Source: Martinezella rhizogenes
Lineage (GTDB): Bacteria; Pseudomonadota; Alphaproteobacteria; Rhizobiales; Rhizobiaceae
Length of the DNA: 64,000 bases
Assembly: GCA_013322215.1 (NCBI GenBank)
Contig: JAAMEZ010000057.1
Location: 37,479 to 101,478 of the forward strand
Direction of reading: 5' to 3'
Shown: positions 7,071 through 15,881 of the stretch, one piece after another
How the letters are laid out: every line of letters begins with the position of its first letter
Numbering within the stretch: position 1 is the first letter of the stretch
The notes under the pieces: model-generated
Databases searched by the model: none
Told to the model about the DNA's origin: nothing
Seen by the model: only the letters and a program-made list of their open reading frames with translations
Made by a program: the position numbers and the translations under genes

Positions 7071-9818
7071 ATGACCGACAATCAAGACGACAAGACGCTG
7101 AGTGTTTCGGGTAAGAAGACCCTCACCTTGAAACCTTCAGGCGTAAACCAGGGCACCGTGCGCCAGGACATGGGCCGCGGTCGCACCAAGGCGGTCGTGG
7201 TTGAGACCCGTAAGCGCCGCCCGCTACGTCCTGAAGACGAAAAGCCAATCACGCCGACGACGACAGCCGCGCCATCGGTGACGCGCGTCGCCGAACCGAC
7301 GCCGCAGCCGCCGCGCCCGCCACAGCCGGCTCCGCGCATTCATCAGCCGGGCGGCCAGCAGCAGCGGCCAGCACAATCCAACCAGGGCTATCAGCAGCGC
7401 CCGCAGCAGGAGCGCTCGTCGCGTCCGGTGGTTCTGAACCATCTGTCGGCCGACGAGATGGACGCTCGTCGCCGCGCTCTCGCCGACGCCCAGGCTCGTG
7501 ATGCGGCCGACGCTGTTCGTCGCGCCGAAGAAGAAGCCCGCCGCAAGCAGGAAGAAGAAGTCCGCCGCGTTGCCGAACAGGCCGAAGCCGCTCGCCGTGC
7601 CGCCGAAGAGGCTGCTCAGGCCGCGGCGGCAGCCAAGGTTGCCGAACAGGCTCCGGCTGCTCCGGTTGAAGCCAAGGTTGAAGCTCCGAAGCCGGCTACG
7701 CAGCCTGCTCCGGCTCCGGCCGTTGCACGCCGCCCGGATGCTTCCGCTCCACAGTCTGCCCGCCCCGGCGCAGCCGCTACGGAAGCGCCGGCCAATCGCC
7801 GTCGCCCGGGCAGTGAGGAAGAGGAAAGCCGTGGCCCGTCGCGCGGTGCTCCGATCCGTGGCAAGGTCACCCGGCCCGAGCCGGCGAAGCCCGTCACCAC
7901 GCGTCCGAAGACAGACGAAGAGCGTCGCCGCGGCAAGCTGACGGTCACCACGGCCGATGTCGACGAAGACGGCAACGCACGCGGTCGTTCGCTTTCGGCC
8001 ATGCGCCGCCGCCAGGAAAAGTTCCGCCGCAGCCAGATGCAGGAAACGCGCGAGAAGATTTCGCGTGAAGTCGTGCTGCCCGAGACCATCACGATTCAGG
8101 AACTGTCGCAGCGCATGTCCGAACGCGCCGTCGACGTCATCAAGTACCTGATGAAGGAAGGTCAGATGATGAAGCCGGGCGACGTCATCGACGCCGATCT
8201 GGCCGAACTCATCGCCGGCGAATTCGGCCATACGGTCAAGCGCGTTTCGGAATCCGACGTCGAGCAGGGCATCTTCGACGTTGCCGACGAGGAAGGCGAA
8301 TTGGTTTCCCGTCCGCCTGTTGTCACCATCATGGGTCACGTCGACCACGGCAAGACCTCGCTGCTCGACGCCATCCGTCATGCAAACGTGGTTGCCGGCG
8401 AAGCCGGTGGCATCACCCAGCATATCGGTGCCTATCAGGTCGAGCAGAACGGTCAGAAGATCACCTTCATCGACACCCCCGGCCACGCCGCCTTCACGGC
8501 AATGCGTGCCCGCGGCGCCCAGGCGACCGATATCGCAATCCTCGTGGTTGCGGCTGACGACAGCGTGATGCCGCAGACGATCGAATCGATCAACCACGCC
8601 AAGGCGGCGGGTGTTCCGATCATCGTGGCGATCAACAAGATCGACAAGCACGAAGCCAACCCGCAGAAGGTCCGCACGGAACTGCTGCAGCACGAAGTCT
8701 TCGTCGAATCCATGGGCGGTGAAGTGCTCGACGTGGAAGTCTCCGCGAAGAACCGCACCAACCTCGACAAGCTGCTCGAAGCCATCCTGCTGCAGGCGGA
8801 AATCCTTGACCTCAAGGCCAATCCGAACCGCACGGCGGAAGGCACCGTCATCGAAGCCCAGCTCGATCGCGGCCGTGGCTCCGTCGCCACCGTGCTCGTA
8901 CAGAAGGGCACGCTGCGTCCGGGCCAGATCGTCGTTGCCGGCGATCAGTGGGGCCGCGTTCGCGCGCTCGTCAACGACAAGGGTGAGCATGTGAAGGAAG
9001 CAGGCCCGGCCATGCCGGTCGAACTGCTCGGCCTTTCCGGCGCACCGCAGGCCGGCGACAAGTTCGCCGTCGTCGAAAGCGAAAGCCGCGCCCGCGAGAT
9101 CTCGGAATATCGCCAGCGCCTCACCCGCGACAAGGCGGCTGCCCGCCTGTCCGGTCAGCGCGGCTCGCTGGAGCAGATGATGACGCAGCTCCAGGCTGTC
9201 GGCGTGAAGGAATTCCCGCTCGTCATCAAGGGCGACGTGCAGGGTTCGATCGAAGCCATTGCCGGCGCGCTCGAAAAGCTCGGCACCGACGAAGTCCGTG
9301 CCCGCATCGTTCATTCCGGTGCAGGCGGGATTACCGAATCGGATGTGTCGCTGGCGGAAGCCTCCAATGCGGCAATCATCGGCTTCAACGTCCGCGCCAA
9401 CGCACAGGCACGTCAGTTCGCCGAGCGTCAGGGTATCGAAATCCGCTACTACAACATCATCTACGACCTGGTGGATGACGTGAAGGCAGCGATGTCGGGC
9501 CTGCTCTCTCCGGAGCGTCGCGAAACCTTCCTCGGCAATGCCGAGATCCTCGAGGTGTTCAACATCACGAAGGTCGGCAAGGTCGCGGGTTGCCGCGTTA
9601 CCGAAGGCAAGGTCGAGCGTGGCGTCGGTGTGCGTCTGGTGCGCGACAACGTCGTCATCCACGAAGGCAAGCTCAAGACGCTCAAGCGCTTCAAGGACGA
9701 AGTGTCGGAGGTCAATGTCGGCCAGGAATGCGGTATGGCCTTCGAAAACTACGAAGACATTCGCGCCGGCGACACCATCGAGTGCTTCCGCGTCGAGCAT
9801 ATCACCCGCACGCTGTAA
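7071..9818 (+). CDS. infB: translation initiation factor IF-2
   Basis: IF-2 (915 residues) is the GTPase that delivers fMet-tRNA to the 30S subunit. A long N-terminal region (1-340) is rich in Ala, Glu, Arg and Pro, with a charged coiled-coil-like stretch near residues 120-200. The conserved IF2_N domain follows (TIQELSQRMSERAVDVIKYL). The G domain begins about residue 418 with GHVDHGKTSLLD (G1), then DTPGHAAF (G3) and NKIDK (G4), followed by domains II, III and IV. The long variable N-terminal part is usual in alphaproteobacteria. A strong terminator follows, so infB probably ends the nusA transcription unit. Confidence 0.98.
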   Translation: MTDNQDDKTLSVSGKKTLTLKPSGVNQGTVRQDMGRGRTKAVVVETRKRRPLRPEDEKPITPTTTAAPSVTRVAEPTPQPPRPPQPAPRIHQPGGQQQRPAQSNQGYQQRPQQERSSRPVVLNHLSADEMDARRRALADAQARDAADAVRRAEEEARRKQEEEVRRVAEQAEAARRAAEEAAQAAAAAKVAEQAPAAPVEAKVEAPKPATQPAPAPAVARRPDASAPQSARPGAAATEAPANRRRPGSEEEESRGPSRGAPIRGKVTRPEPAKPVTTRPKTDEERRRGKLTVTTADVDEDGNARGRSLSAMRRRQEKFRRSQMQETREKISREVVLPETITIQELSQRMSERAVDVIKYLMKEGQMMKPGDVIDADLAELIAGEFGHTVKRVSESDVEQGIFDVADEEGELVSRPPVVTIMGHVDHGKTSLLDAIRHANVVAGEAGGITQHIGAYQVEQNGQKITFIDTPGHAAFTAMRARGAQATDIAILVVAADDSVMPQTIESINHAKAAGVPIIVAINKIDKHEANPQKVRTELLQHEVFVESMGGEVLDVEVSAKNRTNLDKLLEAILLQAEILDLKANPNRTAEGTVIEAQLDRGRGSVATVLVQKGTLRPGQIVVAGDQWGRVRALVNDKGEHVKEAGPAMPVELLGLSGAPQAGDKFAVVESESRAREISEYRQRLTRDKAAARLSGQRGSLEQMMTQLQAVGVKEFPLVIKGDVQGSIEAIAGALEKLGTDEVRARIVHSGAGGITESDVSLAEASNAAIIGFNVRANAQARQFAERQGIEIRYYNIIYDLVDDVKAAMSGLLSPERRETFLGNAEILEVFNITKVGKVAGCRVTEGKVERGVGVRLVRDNVVIHEGKLKTLKRFKDEVSEVNVGQECGMAFENYEDIRAGDTIECFRVEHITRTL

Positions 9819-9842
9819 GCGATCCTTCGATTTACGAGATAC

Positions 9843-9875
9843 AAAACCGCCGGCCAAAACCGGCGGTTTTTTCTT
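9843..9875 (+). terminator. rho-independent terminator after infB
   Basis: An 11-base stem (AAAACCGCCGG / CCGGCGGTTTT) with loop CCAAAA, followed by TTCTT. It lies 24 bases after the infB stop. Confidence 0.85.
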
Positions 9876-9906
9876 AGGCGAAACCGGGCAGGAATGAGCT
9901 GCAGCC

Positions 9907-10515
9907 ATGACGATAGAGCCTGAAGACGATCGTTCCATCACCGTCTCCTTCGTTCGCCAGCCGGCAGAGCATGTTGACGTCATGCGTCAGGCAGGGCGGC
10001 GCCTCGCCCTTCGCCGACCTGCCAACGCGCATAATCAGGCGGCCTGGTTCTTCGTCTCGGCAATCGGTGTCGGCGCGGGCCTGCCGGTACTGTTCCATTT
10101 GCTGCGCACATATATCTTTGTGCCTGTCTTCGGGATGTCGCGATCCATGGATCTCGGGGACATGGCGATCATCTGGCTTATCCCGACCCTGATCATCTAT
10201 GCGCTCATCTTGATCTACTCCCGCTGGATCACGCGCCGACGCCTGGCCGCGATGCGATCGCGCATACGGCCCGATGTCGCGATCACCGTTACGATCACGC
10301 CCGAGGGCGGCTCCTGGGATTCGGCACAGACATCGATCTGGCTTGGCTGGCCCGAGATCCGCGATATCGGCCGCCGCAACGGGCGCATCGAATTCGACAC
10401 CGAATCCTTCGTCACCTATATCCCGGCATCCGCTTTTGCCGATCAGGCGGCACAGGACGCCGCTTTTGCAAGGATTCTCGGCTTCTGGCGGGCGGCAAAC
10501 CCGGTCCAGCCTTGA
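9907..10515 (+). CDS. membrane protein with YcxB-like C-terminal domain, unknown function
   Basis: A 202-residue protein. Two hydrophobic segments (about 38-60, AAWFFVSAIGVGAGLPVLF, and about 80-98, MAIIWLIPTLIIYALILIY) are followed by a cytoplasmic-looking domain. That domain carries SIWLGWPEIRDIGRRNGRIEF and FVTYIPASAF, the pattern of YcxB-like C-terminal domains, where a PH-like fold follows two membrane helices. No function is established for the family. The gene sits between the infB terminator and rbfA on the same strand, 68 bases before rbfA, and may carry the rbfA-truB promoter within or after it. Confidence 0.7.
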   Translation: MTIEPEDDRSITVSFVRQPAEHVDVMRQAGRRLALRRPANAHNQAAWFFVSAIGVGAGLPVLFHLLRTYIFVPVFGMSRSMDLGDMAIIWLIPTLIIYALILIYSRWITRRRLAAMRSRIRPDVAITVTITPEGGSWDSAQTSIWLGWPEIRDIGRRNGRIEFDTESFVTYIPASAFADQAAQDAAFARILGFWRAANPVQP

Positions 10516-10583
10516 CCTTTGCGCCGGATCGAGTCATTTGACCCGCTTTATCGCGTCCACGGGACGCTGCTAACGGAACAACC

Positions 10584-10991
10584 ATGACCAGACCAACCTC
10601 TTCCGCGCCTTCGCAGCGCATGCTTCGCGTCGGCGAGCAAGTGCGCTCAGCGATCACGCAGGTCCTGCAGCGCGGCGAAGTGCGCGACGACCTGATCGAG
10701 CGCACCGTGATTTCCATTTCCGAAGTGCGCATGTCGCCGGATCTGAAGATCGCCACCGCCTTCGTGACCCCGCTCGGCGTTTCCGATCATGCCGCCGTCA
10801 TCGAGGCGCTGAACCGCCATGCGAAATACATCCGCGGCCGCCTCGGCCCGCAGCTTCGCCAGATGAAGTACATGCCGGAAGTTCGCTTCCGCGACGATAC
10901 GAGCTTCGACAACTACAAGAAGATCGACGCGCTGCTGCGCTCGCCCGAGGTCAGCCGCGATCTCGAAGACGACAACGACCAAGATCAATAA
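10584..10991 (+). CDS. rbfA: 30S ribosome-binding factor RbfA
   Basis: RbfA (135 residues) binds the immature 30S subunit and supports 16S rRNA 5'-end processing and cold adaptation. The single KH-like domain is clear: RVGEQVRSAITQVLQRGEV, ISISEVRMSPDLKIATAFV and LRQMKYMPEVRFRDD. The C-terminus is acidic, as usual. It precedes truB by 12 bases in the same orientation, the standard rbfA-truB arrangement. Confidence 0.96.
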   Translation: MTRPTSSAPSQRMLRVGEQVRSAITQVLQRGEVRDDLIERTVISISEVRMSPDLKIATAFVTPLGVSDHAAVIEALNRHAKYIRGRLGPQLRQMKYMPEVRFRDDTSFDNYKKIDALLRSPEVSRDLEDDNDQDQ

Positions 10992-11003
10992 CAGAGACAG
11001 AGA

Positions 11004-11936
11004 ATGTCCAAGCCACGCAAGCCCAAGGGCCGCCCGATTTCGGGCTGGCTCATCCTCGACAAGCCGATCGATTTCGGCTCGACCGAGGCCGTTTCCAAGA
11101 TCAAGTGGCTGTTCAAGGCCCAGAAGGCCGGCCATGCCGGCACGCTCGATCCGCTCGCCTCCGGCATGCTGCCGATCGCGCTCGGCGACGCCACCAAGAC
11201 GGTTCCCTACGTCATGGACGGTCGCAAGATCTACGAATTCACCGTGACCTGGGGCGAGGAACGCGCTTCCGACGACCTCGAGGGCGAAGTGACCGCCACG
11301 TCCGACAAGCGTCCGAGCGAAGAAGATATTCGCGCACTGCTGCCGAACTACACCGGTGTCATCAACCAGATCCCGCCGCAGTTCTCGGCCATCAAGATTG
11401 CTGGCGAGCGCGCCTACGATCTGGCCCGCGAAGGCGAGACGGTCGAGATCCCCTCGCGCGAAGTCGAGATTTTCCGCCTGACGCTGCTCGCCTGCCCGGA
11501 TGCCAATGCGGCGCATTTCGAAGTCGAGTGCGGCAAGGGCACCTATGTGCGCGCCCTTGCCCGCGATTTCGGCCGCGATCTCGGCTGTTACGGCCATATT
11601 TCCGGGCTGCGCCGCAGCTTCGTTGCACCCTTCGCCGAAGAGGCGATGGTGCCGCTTGCTGATCTCGTGGCGCTGGAAGAGATCGAAGATGCCGACGAAC
11701 GGCTGGCAGCGCTTGACGCGCTGCTGATCGACACGGCGGAAGCCCTGTCTTCGCTGCCGCATCTCGTCATCAGCGATGACCAGGCGCACCGCCTGAAGAT
11801 GGGTAATCCCATTCTCGTGCGCGGCCGCGATGCGCCGGTTGCCGAAACCGAGGCCTACGCCACGGCACGCGGCAAGCTGATCGCCATCGGCGAGATCGGC
11901 CAGGGCGAATTCCGCCCCAAGCGCGTGTTCGGCTGA
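11004..11936 (+). CDS. truB: tRNA pseudouridine(55) synthase TruB
   Basis: TruB (310 residues) makes pseudouridine 55 in the T loop of tRNAs. The catalytic motif AGHAGTLDPLASG gives the catalytic aspartate at residue 49. Other family segments are PKGRPISGWLILDKP at the N-terminus, YEFTVTWGEERASDDLEGE and the RNA-contacting CGKGTYVRALARD. Length is normal for alphaproteobacteria. It lies 12 bases downstream of rbfA and probably shares its transcript. Confidence 0.97.
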   Translation: MSKPRKPKGRPISGWLILDKPIDFGSTEAVSKIKWLFKAQKAGHAGTLDPLASGMLPIALGDATKTVPYVMDGRKIYEFTVTWGEERASDDLEGEVTATSDKRPSEEDIRALLPNYTGVINQIPPQFSAIKIAGERAYDLAREGETVEIPSREVEIFRLTLLACPDANAAHFEVECGKGTYVRALARDFGRDLGCYGHISGLRRSFVAPFAEEAMVPLADLVALEEIEDADERLAALDALLIDTAEALSSLPHLVISDDQAHRLKMGNPILVRGRDAPVAETEAYATARGKLIAIGEIGQGEFRPKRVFG

Positions 11937-12029
11937 TCCTCGATCAACCGGAAATGGCAGCTATTGCGAGGCAATGGCGATGCGATATGCTCTCCGACGG
12001 GCCATGACGGCCCGTTCAAGGGGGAGAAT

Positions 12030-12881
12030 ATGCGCAGAGCTATCATCGGCATACTGACATTCCTTTCGTTGTTCCTCACAGTCGCAAGCGCGCATTCCGC
12101 CGAACGCTGGGCCGGGCTGCCGCCCCTCCCGCCCATGCCACAGCCGAAGACGAGCGGCATGGCCGATGTCAATGACATCAAGATGTATTACGCCGAATAT
12201 GGTCAGGGTGACCCCATCCTCTTCATCCATGGCGGACTGGGGAATGCCGATGTCTGGGGCGCTCAGGTTGCCGATTTCGCCAGGGATCACCTCGTTATCG
12301 TTGCCGACAGCCGCGGGCATGGCCGCTCGACGCGCAGTCAGCAGCCCTTCGGCTACGATCTGATGACTTCGGATTACGTCGCGCTGCTCGACTATCTGAA
12401 GATCGGCAAGGTGACGCTGGTCGGTTGGTCGGATGGCGGCATCATCGGCGTCGACATGGCGATGAAACATCCCGAAAAGCTGACGCGCGTGATCGCGCAA
12501 GCCGCCAATGTCACGACCGACGGTGTCAAACCGGATGTCATGAGCAACAAGACCTTCAACGACTACATCAACGTCGCCGGCGAGTACTACAAGAAGCTGT
12601 CGCCGACGCCGAACGAGTATGATGCCTTCGTCAACCAGATTTCGCAGATGTGGGCGACGCAGCCGGCATGGACTGCAGCCGACCTTGGAAAGATCACAGT
12701 GCCGGTCACGCTTGCCATCGGCGATCATGACGAGGCGGTCAAGCTCGACCATACGCAGATGATGGCGAAGGAGATTCCGGGAGCCAAGCTCGTCATCCTG
12801 AAGGAAGCCAGCCATTTCGCCATGCTGCAGGATCCAGAGGGCTACGATGCCATGATCCGGGATGCCATGGCGGGGCGCTGA
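12030..12881 (+). CDS. secreted alpha/beta hydrolase
   Basis: A 283-residue alpha/beta hydrolase with a probable Sec signal peptide (IIGILTFLSLFLTVASAHSA, cleavage near residue 25), so it should act in the periplasm. The oxyanion region is FIHGGLGNADVW. The nucleophile elbow is GWSDGG (Ser about residue 138). The acid is in IGDHDEAVK and the histidine in EASHFAML. ATG 12030 was chosen because GGGGAGAA lies just upstream and the signal peptide starts there. The frame is open to 11964 with no signal-like sequence. Substrate unknown. It separates truB from rpsO. Confidence 0.85.
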   Translation: MRRAIIGILTFLSLFLTVASAHSAERWAGLPPLPPMPQPKTSGMADVNDIKMYYAEYGQGDPILFIHGGLGNADVWGAQVADFARDHLVIVADSRGHGRSTRSQQPFGYDLMTSDYVALLDYLKIGKVTLVGWSDGGIIGVDMAMKHPEKLTRVIAQAANVTTDGVKPDVMSNKTFNDYINVAGEYYKKLSPTPNEYDAFVNQISQMWATQPAWTAADLGKITVPVTLAIGDHDEAVKLDHTQMMAKEIPGAKLVILKEASHFAMLQDPEGYDAMIRDAMAGR

Positions 12882-13033
12882 AACCGCCTCGGGGACAACC
12901 CTCTTTCCATTGCCGCTCATTTGGTTTATAGGCAGCGCCAGCATCAGGCATGCCTGATTGCATTCGCGGCCAATGCTGGACGACATCCCGGCGTTTGGCG
13001 ACTTCAATCTCCTCTCATAGAAAGGACCATCCG

Positions 13034-13303
13034 ATGTCGATCACTGCTGAGCGCAAGGCTGCGCTGATCAAGGAATACGCTACCGCTGAAGGCGACACCG
13101 GTTCTCCGGAAGTCCAGGTTGCGATCCTGACCGAGCGCATCAACAACCTCACGGAACACTTCAAGGACCACAAGAAGGACAACCACTCCCGTCGTGGCCT
13201 TCTGACGATGGTTTCCAGCCGGCGCTCGCTTCTTGACTACCTCAAGAAGAAGGACGAAGGCCGTTATACCAAGCTGATCACCAGCCTCGGTATCCGCCGC
13301 TAA
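13034..13303 (+). CDS. rpsO: 30S ribosomal protein S15
   Basis: S15 (89 residues, standard length) binds the central domain of 16S rRNA early in assembly. The family core GSPEVQVAILTERINNLTEH and the RNA-contacting DNHSRRGLLTMVSSRRSLLDY are intact, and it ends in LITSLGIRR as S15 usually does. AAAGGA precedes the ATG. It lies upstream of pnp, the conserved rpsO-pnp pair. In E. coli S15 represses its own translation through its leader; that is not visible here. Confidence 0.97.
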   Translation: MSITAERKAALIKEYATAEGDTGSPEVQVAILTERINNLTEHFKDHKKDNHSRRGLLTMVSSRRSLLDYLKKKDEGRYTKLITSLGIRR

Positions 13304-13628
13304 CGGAATTTCCGGCGGGCGTTCACCTGAACGTCCGCCGGATGCTTATGAAGAGTACGAAATTCTGAGACCAGTTTCCCTCGCGCCTTGTGTCGGTGCG
13401 ATGCGAAACCATCGGCAGGCCGGATGGGCCGGTGCTGCCAACAACAACCGTTGACCTGTCATGGGGCAGGATTGCCGGATGCTTTCAGCCGAAGCTTCGT
13501 GCTTCGGCCGATCTTCGAAAGCCTCTCGTTGTCTTGCCCGTGATGCGTCACATTTCGTGCGGTCGAAGATGTGCCCTGCCGAATTCGTCGGCGACGGCGC
13601 CTTTTCCCGCATAATGCAAGGACAAGAT
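13304..13628 (+). other. rpsO-pnp intergenic region with two RNA hairpins
   Basis: This stretch of 325 bases holds no gene. Just after rpsO, CCGGCGG(G)CGTTCA and TGAACGTCCGCCGG (13312-13341) form a strong stem without a following T run, so it is either a leaky terminator or a 3'-end stabiliser. Further on, GCTTTC (13481-13486) pairs with GAAAGC (13517-13522), enclosing the perfect 8-bp stem GCCGAAGC / GCTTCGGC (13488-13508). In gammaproteobacteria the same position carries a double-stranded RNase III site used for PNPase autoregulation; a similar role here is an inference. Confidence 0.6.
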
Positions 13629-15767
13629 ATGTTCGATATCCATACCGTCGAAATCGAGTGGGCAGGCCGCCCGCTGAAGCTGGAAACCGGCAAGATCGCC
13701 CGCCAGGCCGACGGCGCCGTTGTCGCCACCTACGGCGAGACCGTGGTGCTTGCGACCGTCGTTTCCGCCAAGGCGCCGAAGCCGGGCCAGGACTTCTTCC
13801 CGCTCACCGTCAACTACCAGGAAAAGACCTACGCAGCCGGCAAGATCCCCGGCGGCTACTTCAAGCGCGAGGGCCGTCCGAGCGAAAACGAAACGCTCGT
13901 TTCCCGCCTGATCGACCGCCCGATCCGCCCGCTTTTCCCGGAAGGCTACAAGAACGACACGCAGGTCGTCGTGACAGTCATCCAGCATGACCTTGAAAAC
14001 AACCCTGACATTCTGTCGATGGTTGCCACTTCCGCAGCGCTCACACTCTCCGGCGTTCCCTTCATGGGCCCGGTCGGCGGCGCTCGCGTCGGCTACATCA
14101 ACGGCGAGTACGTGCTGAACCCGCATCTCGACGAGATGGACGAATCGAGCCTCGACCTCGTCGTCGCCGGCACGCAGGACGCCGTTCTGATGGTTGAATC
14201 CGAAGCCAAGGAACTGCCTGAAGACGTCATGCTCGGCGCCGTCATGTTCGGTCATCGCGGCTTCCAGCCTGTCATCGACGCGATCATCAAGCTCGCCGAA
14301 GTGGCCGCCAAGGAGCCCCGCGATTTCCAGCCGGAAGACTATTCCGAGCTCGAGAAGGAAATGCTCGGCCTTGCCGAAGCCGAACTGCGCGATGCCTACA
14401 AGATCACCCAGAAGGCCGATCGCTACGCTGCCGTCGACGCCGTCAAGGCGAAGGTGAAGGCACACTTCCTGCCCGAGGAAGGCGAAGCCAAGTACACGGC
14501 CGAAGAAGTCGGCGCCATCTTCAAGCATCTGCAGGCCAAGATCGTTCGCTGGAACATCCTCGACACGTCCAGCCGCATCGACGGCCGCGACCTGTCGACC
14601 GTTCGCCCGATCGTTTCGGAAGTCGGCCTTCTGCCGCGCACGCATGGTTCGGCGCTGTTTACCCGCGGTGAAACGCAGGCAATCGTCGTCGCCACGCTCG
14701 GCACCGGCGAAGACGAACAGTATGTCGACAGCCTGACGGGCATGTACAAGGAGCGCTTCCTGCTCCATTACAACTTCCCCCCTTACTCGGTTGGCGAAAC
14801 CGGCCGCATGGGTTCCCCGGGTCGTCGCGAAATCGGTCACGGCAAGCTCGCATGGCGCGCTATCCGCCCGATGCTGCCGACGGCGGAACAGTTCCCCTAC
14901 ACGCTGCGCGTCGTTTCCGAGATCACCGAGTCCAACGGCTCGTCTTCGATGGCAACGGTTTGCGGCACCTCGCTCGCTCTGATGGACGCCGGCGTTCCGC
15001 TGGCCAAGCCGGTTGCCGGTATTGCTATGGGTCTGATCCTGGAAGGCGAGCGTTTCGCCGTTCTCTCCGACATTCTCGGTGACGAAGACCACCTCGGCGA
15101 CATGGACTTCAAGGTCGCCGGCACCGCCGACGGCATCACCTCGCTGCAGATGGACATCAAGATCGCCGGCATCACCGAAGAGATCATGAAGGTCGCTCTC
15201 GGCCAGGCACAGGGCGGCCGCGCCCACATCCTCGGCGAAATGTCCAAGGCAATCACCGAAAGCCGTGGCCAGCTCGGCGAATTCGCACCGCGCATCGAAG
15301 TCATGAACATTCCGGTCGACAAGATCCGCGAAGTCATCGGCTCCGGCGGCAAGGTCATCCGTGAAATCGTCGAAAAGACCGGCGCCAAGATCAACATCGA
15401 GGACGACGGCACCGTCAAGATCGCATCCTCCTCCGGCAAGGAAATCGAAGCGGCCCGCAAGTGGATCCACTCGATCGTCGCCGAGCCGGAAGTCGGCCAG
15501 ATCTACGAAGGTACGGTTGTCAAGACCGCCGACTTCGGCGCCTTCGTCAACTTCTTCGGCGCCCGTGACGGCCTCGTCCACATCTCGCAGCTCGCCTCCG
15601 AGCGCGTGGCGAAGACCCAGGACGTCGTCAAGGAAGGCGACAAGGTCTGGGTCAAGCTGCTCGGCTTCGACGAACGCGGCAAGGTTCGCCTGTCCATGAA
15701 GGTCGTCGACCAGGCCACCGGCCAGGAAATCGCCGCCGACAAGAAGAAGGACGACGCAGCCGAGTAA
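13629..15767 (+). CDS. pnp: polyribonucleotide nucleotidyltransferase (PNPase)
   Basis: PNPase (712 residues) is the phosphorolytic 3'-5' exoribonuclease of the RNA degradosome. Two RNase PH-like domains are visible: the first with TYGETVVLATVVSAKAP, the second with RGETQAIVVATLGT near residue 345 and GDEDHLGDMDFKVAGT near residue 485. They are joined by the all-alpha linker and followed by a KH domain (VIGSGGKVIREIVEKTGAKI, about 570) and an S1 domain (IYEGTVVKTADFGAFVNFF, about 625-695). The ATG at 13629 gives the usual N-terminus MFDIHTVEIEW. The frame extends upstream but without family sequence. Confidence 0.98.
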   Translation: MFDIHTVEIEWAGRPLKLETGKIARQADGAVVATYGETVVLATVVSAKAPKPGQDFFPLTVNYQEKTYAAGKIPGGYFKREGRPSENETLVSRLIDRPIRPLFPEGYKNDTQVVVTVIQHDLENNPDILSMVATSAALTLSGVPFMGPVGGARVGYINGEYVLNPHLDEMDESSLDLVVAGTQDAVLMVESEAKELPEDVMLGAVMFGHRGFQPVIDAIIKLAEVAAKEPRDFQPEDYSELEKEMLGLAEAELRDAYKITQKADRYAAVDAVKAKVKAHFLPEEGEAKYTAEEVGAIFKHLQAKIVRWNILDTSSRIDGRDLSTVRPIVSEVGLLPRTHGSALFTRGETQAIVVATLGTGEDEQYVDSLTGMYKERFLLHYNFPPYSVGETGRMGSPGRREIGHGKLAWRAIRPMLPTAEQFPYTLRVVSEITESNGSSSMATVCGTSLALMDAGVPLAKPVAGIAMGLILEGERFAVLSDILGDEDHLGDMDFKVAGTADGITSLQMDIKIAGITEEIMKVALGQAQGGRAHILGEMSKAITESRGQLGEFAPRIEVMNIPVDKIREVIGSGGKVIREIVEKTGAKINIEDDGTVKIASSSGKEIEAARKWIHSIVAEPEVGQIYEGTVVKTADFGAFVNFFGARDGLVHISQLASERVAKTQDVVKEGDKVWVKLLGFDERGKVRLSMKVVDQATGQEIAADKKKDDAAE

Positions 15768-15788
15768 GCTGCGCCTTCATCCAAGTTC

Positions 15789-15818
15789 CGGGGCGCGGGA
15801 TTTTTCCGCGCCCTTTTT
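15789..15818 (+). terminator. rho-independent terminator after pnp
   Basis: GGGCGCGG, a T-rich loop and CCGCGCCC form a perfect 8-bp stem followed by five T. It lies about 25 bases after the pnp stop. Confidence 0.85.
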
Positions 15819-15881
15819 ATATGATCGTCGTCGGCTTCATCCGACGGCCGAAGCCCGTTAGTTTGCCACGAGACCACGCCC

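Noticed and set aside
7224..9983. 919-residue open frame antisense to infB
   Set aside because: Mirror of the strong codon bias of infB in GC-rich DNA; no domain sense, no start context.
12910..12935. Possible promoter upstream of rpsO (TTTCCA, 17 bases, TATAGG)
   Set aside because: The -35 element is poor; a promoter is expected here but this assignment is too weak to list.
13548..15581. 677-residue open frame antisense to pnp
   Set aside because: Asp/Gly/Arg-rich shadow of the pnp reading frame without recognisable protein features.
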